Part shown: positions 1-7,552 of the stretch, piece by piece | Numbering within the stretch: the stretch's first letter is position 1 | Layout: each line of letters opens with the position of its first letter | Assembly (NCBI GenBank): GCA_029880855.1 | Contig: JAOUNS010000008.1 | Span: 62,001-126,000 of the forward strand | DNA: 64,000 nt | Direction of reading: 5' to 3' | Source: Gammaproteobacteria bacterium | Lineage (GTDB): Bacteria > Pseudomonadota > Gammaproteobacteria > UBA6429 > Thiohalophilaceae | Program-made: the position numbers and the translations under genes | The notes under the pieces: generated by a model | Told to the model about the DNA's origin: nothing | The model's input: the letters and a program-made list of their open reading frames with translations, nothing else | Database searches by the model: none

Positions 1-2
1 GG

Positions 3-131
3 GGTTACAGTTTTCGACTTGGCTCAGCCCGCCGCTGGTTTGAGCAGGATGCCGCCGATGCCGCCGCCTGGTTGCAACAGTACGATTTAATCGACCCGCA
101 ACACCAACCCACCTGGAAATTACGGACATAG
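3..131 (+). CDS. C-terminal fragment of an unidentified protein
   Basis: An open frame runs from the window edge to a TAG stop at 129-131 and encodes 42 residues ending WKLRT. It is rich in Ala, Gln and Arg and reads like the hydrophilic tail of a longer protein. It lies about 65 bases before the ComFB-like gene on the same strand. I do not recognise the family; the body of the gene lies outside the window. Confidence 0.45.
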   Translation, partial: GYSFRLGSARRWFEQDAADAAAWLQQYDLIDPQHQPTWKLRT

Positions 132-195
132 TCTGTTTGCAGTGACTCCACTGTGCAACTAAGCTGATAGGACGTTTCACAACAGGATATCCCGC

Positions 196-483
196 ATGGC
201 TTTCGACAATATCCATAATTACTACGAAGATCTGGTGCTGAAAAAGATCATTGAGATCACCCAGCAACACCCCTCCGATGAAAATGCCGACTTCCTGGAA
301 GACGTGGCCTGTGTCGCACTGAATCATCTGCCGCCGCGCTATGTCCGGCATAATGTGGATATCGTCTATTACATGACCTCCGATGAACGCAATCGCATGC
401 TGGAGCAGATCGAAAATGCGGTGACTTATGCCATCGAATACGTCATGTCACACAGTAAAAGGACCGGTAACGCGGAAAACTGA
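196..483 (+). CDS. ComFB-like (late competence development) small protein
   Basis: The 95-residue product matches the ComFB family in length and character: an N-terminal helix with NYYEDLV, a central acidic LEDVACVALNHLPPRY segment, then a second helical half with tyrosine-rich YYMTSDER. ComFB was named from a Bacillus competence operon, and some cyanobacterial relatives are known to bind cyclic di-GMP. A cytoplasmic signalling or adaptor role is inference. It starts at ATG and no signal peptide or membrane segment is visible. It sits just upstream of apaG, about 70 bases apart. Confidence 0.75.
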   Translation: MAFDNIHNYYEDLVLKKIIEITQQHPSDENADFLEDVACVALNHLPPRYVRHNVDIVYYMTSDERNRMLEQIENAVTYAIEYVMSHSKRTGNAEN

Positions 484-554
484 ATTGCTTGCTTCGCGTA
501 ATAGAGCAGGTAGAATAGACAGTGTTTGTCTCACCCTGCAGCCGGTTCAAATTC

Positions 555-947
555 ATGACAACCAATGTCACCAACGCACACCATGATATTCGTATTGATG
601 TCGAAACCAATTATATCCCGGAACAGTCCCGCCCGGATAAACACCAATACGTGTTCAGCTATACCATCACCATTCGCAATGTCGGCGCCATCCCGGCCCG
701 TCTTTTGACCCGCCACTGGCTGATCACCGATGCCGATGGTAAAACCGAAGAGGTGCGCGGTGAAGGTGTGGTGGGTGAACAACCTTACCTGAAACCGGGA
801 GAAGGATTTCGCTACACCAGCGGCACCATGCTGAAAACACCAGTCGGCAGTATGCAGGGCAGTTACCAGATGCTGGCCGATGATGGCGTATCATTTGACG
901 CCCCCATTGCTCCATTTACCCTCTCCACACCCAATACCCTTCATTAA
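555..947 (+). CDS. apaG: ApaG protein (DUF525, Ig-like fold)
   Basis: The 130-residue product has the ApaG pattern throughout: an early IRIDVETNYIPEQS strand, YVFSYTITIRNVG, LLTRHWLITDADG, VRGEGVVGEQPYLKPGE and the GSMQGSYQM strand near the end. ApaG folds as a small beta-sandwich and is often encoded with apaH; its biochemical role is still poorly defined. An upstream GTG at 522 would add 11 residues, but the ATG at 555 gives the usual family length. In many gammaproteobacteria apaG abuts apaH; here two other genes lie between them. Confidence 0.93.
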   Translation: MTTNVTNAHHDIRIDVETNYIPEQSRPDKHQYVFSYTITIRNVGAIPARLLTRHWLITDADGKTEEVRGEGVVGEQPYLKPGEGFRYTSGTMLKTPVGSMQGSYQMLADDGVSFDAPIAPFTLSTPNTLH

Positions 948-1082
948 GTTACGACTGAATAACCGTACCTGGCACGAGGATTGCTGACGTAATAAGCGTT
1001 GGCATCAAGAGATGCGTCCTGTTTCCGATATAGATGGAACAGGACAGCCACTCCCGTCATTAAACAGGGTAGAAAAACAGGT

Positions 1083-2510
1083 ATGAAGGTTTGTTTCCGA
1101 CAAAAAGGCAACACGAGTGACCATTTGCGTCACCCGCGTTTGCTTGCCGCACTACTGCTCGGTCTTGTCCTGATCGGACCGGTTGCGTCAGTTCACAGTC
1201 AGGAATTGGCAGCTTCACTGCAACAGGCGCAACAGGCGCAACAGGCATTCGATGCCAAACAATTTACCGAGGCGCTGACACAACTCCGCACACTGGAAGC
1301 GGATCATGCCGGTGAGATTGAATATGATTATCTCTATGGTCGTGCCGCCCTGGCGGAAGGTGATCTGAATACCGCGATTGCCGCCCTGTCTCGCGTGCTG
1401 GCGCTGGACCCCGCTTTTGCCGGTGCACGACTGGAACTGGCCCGTACCTATTACAGCAAAGGGGTCAAGGAACACTCTCGCGGTTCTTTCGAACAGGCCC
1501 GTGCCGAATTCCAGAACGTCCTGCAACTCAATCCACCGGGGTCGATCCGGGAATCGATCAAGGGCTATCTGGACCTGATTGACCGATATCTTGAGGTCCG
1601 GCATCTGGATACCCGTCTGTATGCGGAATTCCGCGCCGGCTTTGACACCAACGTCAATAACGCCACCAGTGCAGACTACTTTGAATTTTTTGACAACTTT
1701 TCCAGTCTGCAACGCACGGTTGAACTGCTGGAAGGTTCTAAACGTATCGCCTCCTGGCACGGCGGCATAAAGGTAGGCGGTGAATTTGTAATGCCCCTGT
1801 TCAGCCGGTATTTTGATCTGTTTGGCCAAATACAGGCCGGTGCTGACTCCGTCAGCAGCGCTCACCAATACAATAATCAGCAGTTTCGTGGTCAGCTTGG
1901 CGCACATCACTATGGCGCAACAAACAAAAAAACCTTCAGCATTAACTTTAATGATATTGACATGGACGGCCGGCGCTATGCCGATGAGTTTTTTATAAAA
2001 CTCGAATGGGCGCAACGCATGAATGATGACAATATGCTGGCCGGGCGTATCGTGGGCGGTGACATCAATTATGATAATGAATACTGGCCCATGTCCGTCA
2101 GCGGCGGCCGGTTCGGGGTGGAATGGACACACCTGACACGCTCACCGCGCAAAACCAGCATGCAACTGCTCCTGGTGGCGGGGCACGACGGTTATCAACG
2201 CTGCAACAGTCCCTGCAACACCAGGTATCGGCGCAGTGTGAACGGCCTGCGGCTGGCGTTTTCCACCAATGTCTTTTCACAAAGCCGGCTCTATACCAGC
2301 ATGTACACGGAATACTCGGACTTTGAAGACCCCTTCTTTGGCAGATCGCGTGATGATGACCGGATTGAACTCTTCTTTGGCATCAATACCCGGTTGTCAA
2401 AGGCATGGACGGTCCGCCCTGAAATACAAATGATCTATAACAGCTCAACGGTTGAGTTGTACACCTACAAGCGGGTGAATGGGACGCTTAATCTGCGTTG
2501 GGAGTTCTAG
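1083..2510 (+). CDS. Exported TPR protein with C-terminal outer-membrane beta-barrel
   Basis: About 475 residues from the ATG at 1083. An N-terminal basic stretch is followed by a hydrophobic signal segment (LLAALLLGLVLIGPVASVHS). TPR-type helices follow, including YLYGRAALAEGDLNTAIAAL and ALDPAFAGARLELARTYYSKG. The second half is rich in aromatic, alternating beta-strand sequence and ends in Phe, as outer-membrane barrels do. TPR plus barrel resembles surface-exposure proteins of the Slam/DUF560 type, but family membership is not proven. An in-frame TTG at 999 would add a poor leader, so I prefer the ATG. It is followed one base later by a FecR-domain gene, so the two are probably co-transcribed. 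Confidence 0.75.
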   Translation: MKVCFRQKGNTSDHLRHPRLLAALLLGLVLIGPVASVHSQELAASLQQAQQAQQAFDAKQFTEALTQLRTLEADHAGEIEYDYLYGRAALAEGDLNTAIAALSRVLALDPAFAGARLELARTYYSKGVKEHSRGSFEQARAEFQNVLQLNPPGSIRESIKGYLDLIDRYLEVRHLDTRLYAEFRAGFDTNVNNATSADYFEFFDNFSSLQRTVELLEGSKRIASWHGGIKVGGEFVMPLFSRYFDLFGQIQAGADSVSSAHQYNNQQFRGQLGAHHYGATNKKTFSINFNDIDMDGRRYADEFFIKLEWAQRMNDDNMLAGRIVGGDINYDNEYWPMSVSGGRFGVEWTHLTRSPRKTSMQLLLVAGHDGYQRCNSPCNTRYRRSVNGLRLAFSTNVFSQSRLYTSMYTEYSDFEDPFFGRSRDDDRIELFFGINTRLSKAWTVRPEIQMIYNSSTVELYTYKRVNGTLNLRWEF

Positions 2511-2511
2511 T

Positions 2512-3501
2512 ATGAATAGCAAACCAACCAACAAAACCCTGAGCCTGCTTGTCCTGCTTGCCACGCTGTGCCTTGTACCGGTACAACAGGTCTTCGCCCA
2601 TGCCGGGGTGGTGATCTTCGCCAATGGTGAAGTCTATGCCGACCCACCCAAGGGTGATGCCCGCAAACTTTCACGCGGCGTCAAGGTCCATCCCGGCGAT
2701 ATCATCCGTACCGGCAAGGACAGCCAGGTGCAGATTCGCACCGGTGACGGCAGCATGTTGTCATTACAGGCCAACAGCAGTTTACGAATTATCGAACACA
2801 AGCACACCGGCGAGGTGGATGAACAAAACAGTCTGGTGGAACTGGTCAAGGGTGGTATGCGGGCCGTCACCGGTCTGATTGGGAAAAACAAACCCGAGAA
2901 CTTCAAGATCAAGGTCAAGGGTTCCACCATCGGTATACGCGGTACCGAGTTTGTGATCCAGTTGTGTGAAAATGATTGTGATCTTGATCCGGACAAGAAA
3001 CGGAAAAATCTCGCCAAAAACGGTGTCTATGTCGGTGTACTGAGCGGCACGATCACGGTGGAGCGCAAGGAACAAAAGATTGAACTGGATTCCAGTCTGA
3101 ATATGGTACTGGGTGTCTCTATGGGTATAGATGAAAAGAAAAAACAGTACGTCTATATCGGTGACCGTGAAGATGCCAAAGTCGAAGCCCTGCCCAAACC
3201 GCCGGAAGTGATCCTCCAGGCGCTGGCGCCACCGCCGGTCAAACTGACCCCGGCCGAACTGAAAAAACCGCGCCAAAACAGCCTGCCTATGTATAGCGGT
3301 ATTGACAATGAATTGATGAAGGCGCACATGGCGGCAACCCAGCCGGCGGAGAAATCCCTCTCACCCATCGAGGAGTTTGAACAACTGGCCTACCCGGCAG
3401 AACCTGATGTGATGCAGAAAAACCGTTTCATCTATCCTGTTCACTATGGTGTCGATCCATCGGACAGTACCTTCCACAACCTGACCAATCAATTCCCCTG
3501 A
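2512..3501 (+). CDS. Secreted FecR-domain protein
   Basis: The 329-residue product begins with a clear signal peptide ending near VFAHA. A FecR-like beta domain follows: GVKVHPGDIIRTG, VQIRTGDGSMLSLQANSS and a later GSTIGIRGTEF strand. FecR domains of this stand-alone type are found in periplasmic or surface proteins rather than only in iron-signalling anti-sigma factors. Residues after about 220 are Pro/Lys-rich and low in complexity. Its start lies one base after the stop of the TPR/barrel gene, so the two form a transcription unit and may act together at the envelope. Its function is unknown. Confidence 0.78.
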   Translation: MNSKPTNKTLSLLVLLATLCLVPVQQVFAHAGVVIFANGEVYADPPKGDARKLSRGVKVHPGDIIRTGKDSQVQIRTGDGSMLSLQANSSLRIIEHKHTGEVDEQNSLVELVKGGMRAVTGLIGKNKPENFKIKVKGSTIGIRGTEFVIQLCENDCDLDPDKKRKNLAKNGVYVGVLSGTITVERKEQKIELDSSLNMVLGVSMGIDEKKKQYVYIGDREDAKVEALPKPPEVILQALAPPPVKLTPAELKKPRQNSLPMYSGIDNELMKAHMAATQPAEKSLSPIEEFEQLAYPAEPDVMQKNRFIYPVHYGVDPSDSTFHNLTNQFP

Positions 3502-3560
3502 CGCAACGGTCCGGCGGAATAACACTGGCATCGCTTATGCTTATTTGCTAACTTCCCTGC

Positions 3561-4394
3561 ATGGCGACTTATGCAATTGGTGACCTGCAGGGCTGTTACA
3601 GCGACCTGCAACGTCTGCTCGAAAAACTCCAGTTTAATCCGCAACAGGATCGTCTCTGGTTTGCCGGCGATCTGGTCAATCGCGGACCGGAATCCCTGCA
3701 GTGCCTGCGCTTTGTCAAATCACTGGGCGACCGCGCCATCACCGTCCTTGGTAATCATGATTTGCATTTACTGGCGGTCGCCGCCGGGATGAAAGAGGCC
3801 AAGGATGACGGACTGGATAAAATTACAGCCGCGCACGACAGTGCTGAGTTGCTCGACTGGTTACGCAGACAACCCTTGCTGCACCACGACAGGCAACACA
3901 GTCTGGTGATGGTACATGCCGGTATCTACCCGTTCTGGAACCTGCCACAGGCACAAAGCTGCGCGAAAGAACTGGAAGCCGTACTCAGCGGCGATCACTA
4001 TCATGATTTCCTGCATGTCATGTATGGCAATGAACCGGCCCGCTGGGAAGACGGTTTGCAAGACTGGGATCGACTGCGCTTTATCTGCAACAGCTTTACC
4101 CGCATGCGTTTTTGCAACACGGACGGACGACTGGATCTGGTGGACAAGGGCAAACCCGGCAGTCAAATCCAGAACTACATGCCGTGGTATGCGGTACCCG
4201 GACGGAAAACCGCCCATATCCCTGTCCTCTTCGGCCACTGGTCAACGCTGGGTGATCCCGCTGTAAACAACATCTATCCACTGGATCACGGTTGCGTCTG
4301 GGGCGGACAACTCACTGCCTTGCGGATCGATATTCAACCCATGCAATACATCAGTCTGGATTGTCCCGGCGCAAAAAAACCGGGTGAGGATTAA
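3561..4394 (+). CDS. apaH: Symmetrical bis(5'-nucleosyl)-tetraphosphatase
   Basis: ApaH hydrolyses Ap4A to two ADP and limits alarmone and Np4-capped RNA levels in the cytoplasm. The 277-residue length and the metallophosphatase motifs fit: GDLQGC at residues 7-12, GDLVNRGPESL, GNHDLHL, and late GHWSTLG and LDHGCVWGG. The ATG at 3561 is the natural start. It is separated from apaG by the TPR/FecR pair, so co-transcription with apaG is uncertain. A T-rich run at 4430-4440 follows the gene, but I see no clear hairpin there. Confidence 0.95.
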   Translation: MATYAIGDLQGCYSDLQRLLEKLQFNPQQDRLWFAGDLVNRGPESLQCLRFVKSLGDRAITVLGNHDLHLLAVAAGMKEAKDDGLDKITAAHDSAELLDWLRRQPLLHHDRQHSLVMVHAGIYPFWNLPQAQSCAKELEAVLSGDHYHDFLHVMYGNEPARWEDGLQDWDRLRFICNSFTRMRFCNTDGRLDLVDKGKPGSQIQNYMPWYAVPGRKTAHIPVLFGHWSTLGDPAVNNIYPLDHGCVWGGQLTALRIDIQPMQYISLDCPGAKKPGED

Positions 4395-4521
4395 ACAGCG
4401 TCTTACGCCGCCATCGCATATTGCATCCGCTTTTTTTTTACAGCAGAAGGTGGCTGTCAGGAGGCGAACCGGTAACGTGTCAGGGTAAATGGCAGATTAG
4501 GCGGTCTTTAAAAGCAACCTC

Positions 4522-5169
4522 CTATATCTGCATACCATAATTATCAAACAATAACTGCCTGATTTTGTCATGGTACAACCAGTCACAGACACGTTGTCTG
4601 TTTTCAGAGCCGGTATCCTGCCAAAACTCATTATTCAGGACATGTTTTTGATAAAATGTCAGATGATGATCGACATAGGCAAATAAGGCATCACCCATCT
4701 CATCCTGTAACATCACATCCAGATAACCGCTTATATCTGTTACACAATGCGCAAGGACACAAAGCCTGCTGTCAATTTCATCACCAACAGGCAGCGCTTG
4801 GGTTAATGCTGCCAGGTAGGTCTTTTCCAGCAAATCAAGAATGGCCGTCCTGTCTTCATTTGGCCAGTGGTGCCATCCGGCAGTCACCAGCTTTTTCCCC
4901 AATATCTCCGGCCTGGGCCACCAGCCGGCGTCAGTTACGCTCAGCTCAAGCATCCTCGGCAAAAAATATTTGAAATCAGCTTCACCACCCACCGTATACA
5001 GCACATCAGCGGCATAGCTACCTAACTCAGCGGCGTCAAGCTGTTGTAATGGTCTGGATAATAAAAGCAATTTTTCGTCTTCTGTCATACAACAGGGACA
5101 ATAATCAAAAGATTCCGGCCGCTTGTATTTGGCAAAGACACGATACAGATTGTGCAATTCTTCGATCAT
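4522..5169 (-). CDS. Unrecognised 215-residue protein with CPCC motif
   Basis: I do not recognise a named family. The protein is soluble, acidic and Trp/Tyr-rich, with no signal peptide. Near residue 24 it carries CPCC (in FDYCPCCMTEDE), a pattern that could bind zinc or be redox active, and the rest looks helical (LEKTYLAAL, YVDHHLTFYQKHVL). The predicted ATG is followed by IEELHNLYRVFAKY, a helix that leads into the CPCC. It is the first of several small minus-strand genes and shows no operon link to apaH, which is on the other strand. Confidence 0.6.
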   Translation of the reverse strand: MIEELHNLYRVFAKYKRPESFDYCPCCMTEDEKLLLLSRPLQQLDAAELGSYAADVLYTVGGEADFKYFLPRMLELSVTDAGWWPRPEILGKKLVTAGWHHWPNEDRTAILDLLEKTYLAALTQALPVGDEIDSRLCVLAHCVTDISGYLDVMLQDEMGDALFAYVDHHLTFYQKHVLNNEFWQDTGSENRQRVCDWLYHDKIRQLLFDNYGMQI

Positions 5170-5223
5170 AAAAAAGCATGGTCTGTTTAAATTATTGAAA
5201 AAACACCCCTAACAACATGATAT

Positions 5224-5526
5224 TCACGGCTGCCAACTCCATTTTTCCGGCATACCCGCAGTCGCCCACCGTTGATAGGACAACATACCATTAAAAACCT
5301 CGAAGCAAAGCGAGATCGTCACCATTAATCCGATCAACAGCAGCAGACGCATTTGGTCCCGTCTTGTCCCCGTCATAAGCACACTCAGCAGGAGCGTAGT
5401 CGGCACCAACAACAGATACAGCGGCTCATAAGCGGTGTGATTTGTTTTGTTGATAACGACTACATAAATAACATAACCGGCATAGACTGCCGTGCCGATG
5501 TAATCAGGAATTCTCCCCAACCGCAT
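5224..5526 (-). CDS. Small three-helix membrane protein
   Basis: About 100 residues from the ATG at 5526, which has a strong GGAGGT Shine-Dalgarno seven bases upstream; a longer frame to 5565 lacks this. Three hydrophobic segments are visible: GTAVYAGYVIYVVVI, YLLLVPTTLLLSVLM and LLLLIGLMVTISLCF. This predicts an inner-membrane protein with short loops. The family is not recognised. It follows the CPCC gene on the same strand with a gap of about 55 bases. Confidence 0.55.
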   Translation of the reverse strand: MRLGRIPDYIGTAVYAGYVIYVVVINKTNHTAYEPLYLLLVPTTLLLSVLMTGTRRDQMRLLLLIGLMVTISLCFEVFNGMLSYQRWATAGMPEKWSWQP

Positions 5527-5622
5527 AATCCACCTCCCGGCGCTCAGCCCTCGACACAAGGACAATGGGTTTAATCATCCTCTTTCCGTTTGTTGTCCAA
5601 TGCAGCAGATATCACGATTGCT

Positions 5623-5961
5623 TCATTCTGTAATCGATATTAAATGAAATTTTTTGACCGTGACTATCCTGTAGGTGGCGGTGTGGTCATTGGCCTCCGG
5701 GTGGGTGAAGACCACCACCCACCCCCACTCATCGTACTCTTTGTCCTGATACTGCTTTGTATAGACAACAGAGGTTACAATGTAGTCCTGAACTTTGTAG
5801 ATATCCGGATCGGCGATTTTATGCTCTTTCATCATAATGTCGCGCGATATGTCGACAGCCCTGAACAGGTTTATTTCCGGCAATGGTATTTTCGGGCCTG
5901 CCTTGGCAAAACAAAAGCCGGGCGCCAGCAACAATACGACAGCCAATATTTTAATCTTCAT
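5623..5961 (-). CDS. Small exported protein of unknown function
   Basis: About 112 residues. The signal peptide MKIKILAVVLLLAPGFCFA is followed by a mature domain of about 90 residues with alternating beta-type sequence (YIVTSVVYTKQY, WGWVVVFTHPE, TYRIVTVKKFHLI). The ATG at 5961 is placed well behind a GAGGAG site; GTG or ATG codons three and two positions earlier are possible. It is probably periplasmic. No family is recognised and no cysteine follows the signal, so it is not an obvious lipoprotein. Confidence 0.55.
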   Translation of the reverse strand: MKIKILAVVLLLAPGFCFAKAGPKIPLPEINLFRAVDISRDIMMKEHKIADPDIYKVQDYIVTSVVYTKQYQDKEYDEWGWVVVFTHPEANDHTATYRIVTVKKFHLISITE

Positions 5962-6042
5962 TACCATCACTCCTCATGCAAACTGAACATCACATATAAC
6001 CGTTATAATTGCCTGACGCAGCCCTTGTTTGCGCTTGCCTGT

Positions 6043-6471
6043 CTACTCGATAAAGCCGATATTTCTCCCCCATTCCAGCGGCAATTTGGCAGAGGTCATC
6101 CTCGCTGTTTTCATGGTATGAAAGTTATGTTTTTTATAAAACCCTTCTTTCCCCGGTACCGCATACAATATAACCCGCAAATGATGACTGACTTGTGCCA
6201 CCAGATTATTCAGCAGCAAACTCCCCAAACCTTTTGTCTGCTCTTCCGGCAAGACCACCAAATCGCAGATAACGGCACAGTCAACTTCATCACCGAAGGC
6301 CCGGCCTGCACCGATTAATTTGTCTTCCCGGTAGATTGCAGCAATATACCTGCTGTTTTTGAATGCGGCTTCAATTTCCGCGTCACTTCGGTTGCCGAGT
6401 CCGGTTGCCTTGAAAAGTGGCGGGAGCTCGGCATACGATTTTATCGTATTGATAATGTCCATTTTTTCCAT
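6043..6471 (-). CDS. GNAT-family N-acetyltransferase
   Basis: The 142-residue product has the GNAT core: RYIAAIYREDKLIGAGRAF (beta strands before motif A), CDLVVLPEEQ, and the acetyl-CoA loop QTKGLGSLLLNNL. A later KEGFYKKHNF strand-helix segment is typical of the family. It would transfer an acetyl group from acetyl-CoA to a small molecule or protein amine; the substrate cannot be read from sequence. It is a soluble stand-alone gene next to a palindromic element on its upstream side. Confidence 0.85.
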   Translation of the reverse strand: MEKMDIINTIKSYAELPPLFKATGLGNRSDAEIEAAFKNSRYIAAIYREDKLIGAGRAFGDEVDCAVICDLVVLPEEQTKGLGSLLLNNLVAQVSHHLRVILYAVPGKEGFYKKHNFHTMKTARMTSAKLPLEWGRNIGFIE

Positions 6472-6613
6472 TCGGTCGATACCGTCTCATGTACGCGATC
6501 GCAGATGATTTTGCCATTGTATTTTTCTTCAGCCAACCCGGTTCTTGCGTTTTACCCGATCAGTATAGCGGAGCAATAATGCAGCGATCAGGCGTCCATC
6601 CAATTACCCTGAT

Positions 6614-6809
6614 TAGAAGCGGTCTCAAAATGTCGCGAGCGCAGGTGATGCAAGGTAAATTGAACGAAAAAGCGGAGTTTTGTACAGAGACTGTACTTAT
6701 TTCGCGAAGCCCATGGATGGGCGAGAGCGAATGTTCCACTGTAAATGAGCATTTTGAGTTCAATTTTAACGCCGCAGGACCAAGCGCAGTAATTATGAGA
6801 CCGCTTCTA
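6614..6809. repeat. About 196-bp element with terminal inverted repeats (MITE-like)
   Basis: A 14-base arm at 6614-6627 (TAGAAGCGGTCTCA) is exactly repeated in reverse complement at 6796-6809. Inside it, AAATTGAAC near 6657 pairs with GTTCAATTT near 6758. A perfect GCCCAT/ATGGGC hairpin lies at 6709-6722, with a short GTACA/TGTAC hairpin near 6681-6695. The whole element could fold into a long imperfect hairpin. No transposase is present. The form suggests a non-autonomous repeat element or a structured RNA, but the family is not identified. Confidence 0.7.
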
Positions 6810-6873
6810 GTCACTATTTGCACAGCCGGTCATGGTCGGTGGCGCCGGCGGAGGTTGATGCCGGACAACCTGT

Positions 6874-7380
6874 TCACTTATTGCGTTCCAGGATCACAAA
6901 GGTGTGTGAGTGGGGATTTTTTTCATCCGCCGGATGTTCGTGGCGTTCGATTTCCCGCCACTCATCCATGTCGAAGGCGGGAAACCAGGCATCGCCCATG
7001 ACCATTGTATGGACGAAGGTGAGATAGAGCCGGTCGGCGTGCGGCAGCATTTGCTCATAAAATGACGCTCCCCCGATAATCATCACTTCATCCACCGCAC
7101 CGGCGGCATCAATCGCCTCGGCAACAGAATGGACAACCAGGCAGTCCGGCGCGGCGTAGTCGGTATCACGGGTGATGATGATATTGGTTCGGCCCGGTAA
7201 GGGTTTGGCGCCGAAAGATTCAAAGGTCTTGCGCCCCATGACAATGGGTTTGCCCATGGTCTGCTGACGAAACCACTTCATGTCATTCGGTAATTTCCAC
7301 GGCAGGCTGTTGTTGATGCCGATAACCCGGTCATCCGCCATGGCGGCAATCATGGCAATCTTAACAGTTGTCTTCCCCAT
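6874..7380 (-). CDS. folA: Dihydrofolate reductase
   Basis: DHFR reduces dihydrofolate to tetrahydrofolate with NADPH and recycles the folate oxidised by ThyA. The 168 residues show the family signature: IAAMADDRVIG, the NSLPWKLPNDM substrate loop, PIVMGRKTFESFG, PGRTNIIITRD and the EVMIIGGASFYEQ NADPH strand. The ATG at 7380 gives a short MGKTTVK leader before the first strand; an internal start is possible. thyA is about 1.8 kb away on the same strand, with a chemotaxis receptor inserted between them. Confidence 0.95.
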   Translation of the reverse strand: MGKTTVKIAMIAAMADDRVIGINNSLPWKLPNDMKWFRQQTMGKPIVMGRKTFESFGAKPLPGRTNIIITRDTDYAAPDCLVVHSVAEAIDAAGAVDEVMIIGGASFYEQMLPHADRLYLTFVHTMVMGDAWFPAFDMDEWREIERHEHPADEKNPHSHTFVILERNK

Positions 7381-7480
7381 TATGTCCCCAATAGGAATGT
7401 CGTTTATCGGTTTGTACGGCTAATAATATCAATTTTAATGCGATTATATTAGCCAATACCCGCGGTTTTTCGCGACTTTA

Positions 7481-7507
7481 TAAAGTTTTTCCCTGCCTGA
7501 TCGCTAA
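7481..7507 (+). promoter_or_regulatory. Sigma28 (FliA)-type promoter for the chemotaxis receptor
   Basis: TAAAGTTT at 7481-7488 matches the FliA -35 consensus exactly. An 11-base spacer leads to ATCGCTAA at 7500-7507, which matches the GCCGATAA -10 at five of eight positions. The methyl-accepting chemotaxis gene starts at 7553. This supports flagellar-class regulation of the receptor; it has not been tested. Confidence 0.7.
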
Positions 7508-7552
7508 CCTTATTATCCACCGGATGATCCTGAAAAACCAACTTCGCACATT

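Noticed and set aside
1215-2132. 305-codon open frame on the minus strand inside the TPR/barrel gene
   Set aside because: It is antisense to a gene with clear signal peptide, TPR and barrel features, and its translation has no family pattern.
6489-7001. 170-codon plus-strand frame across the palindromic element and folA end
   Set aside because: It runs through an inverted repeat and the reverse of folA; no ribosome site and no family similarity.
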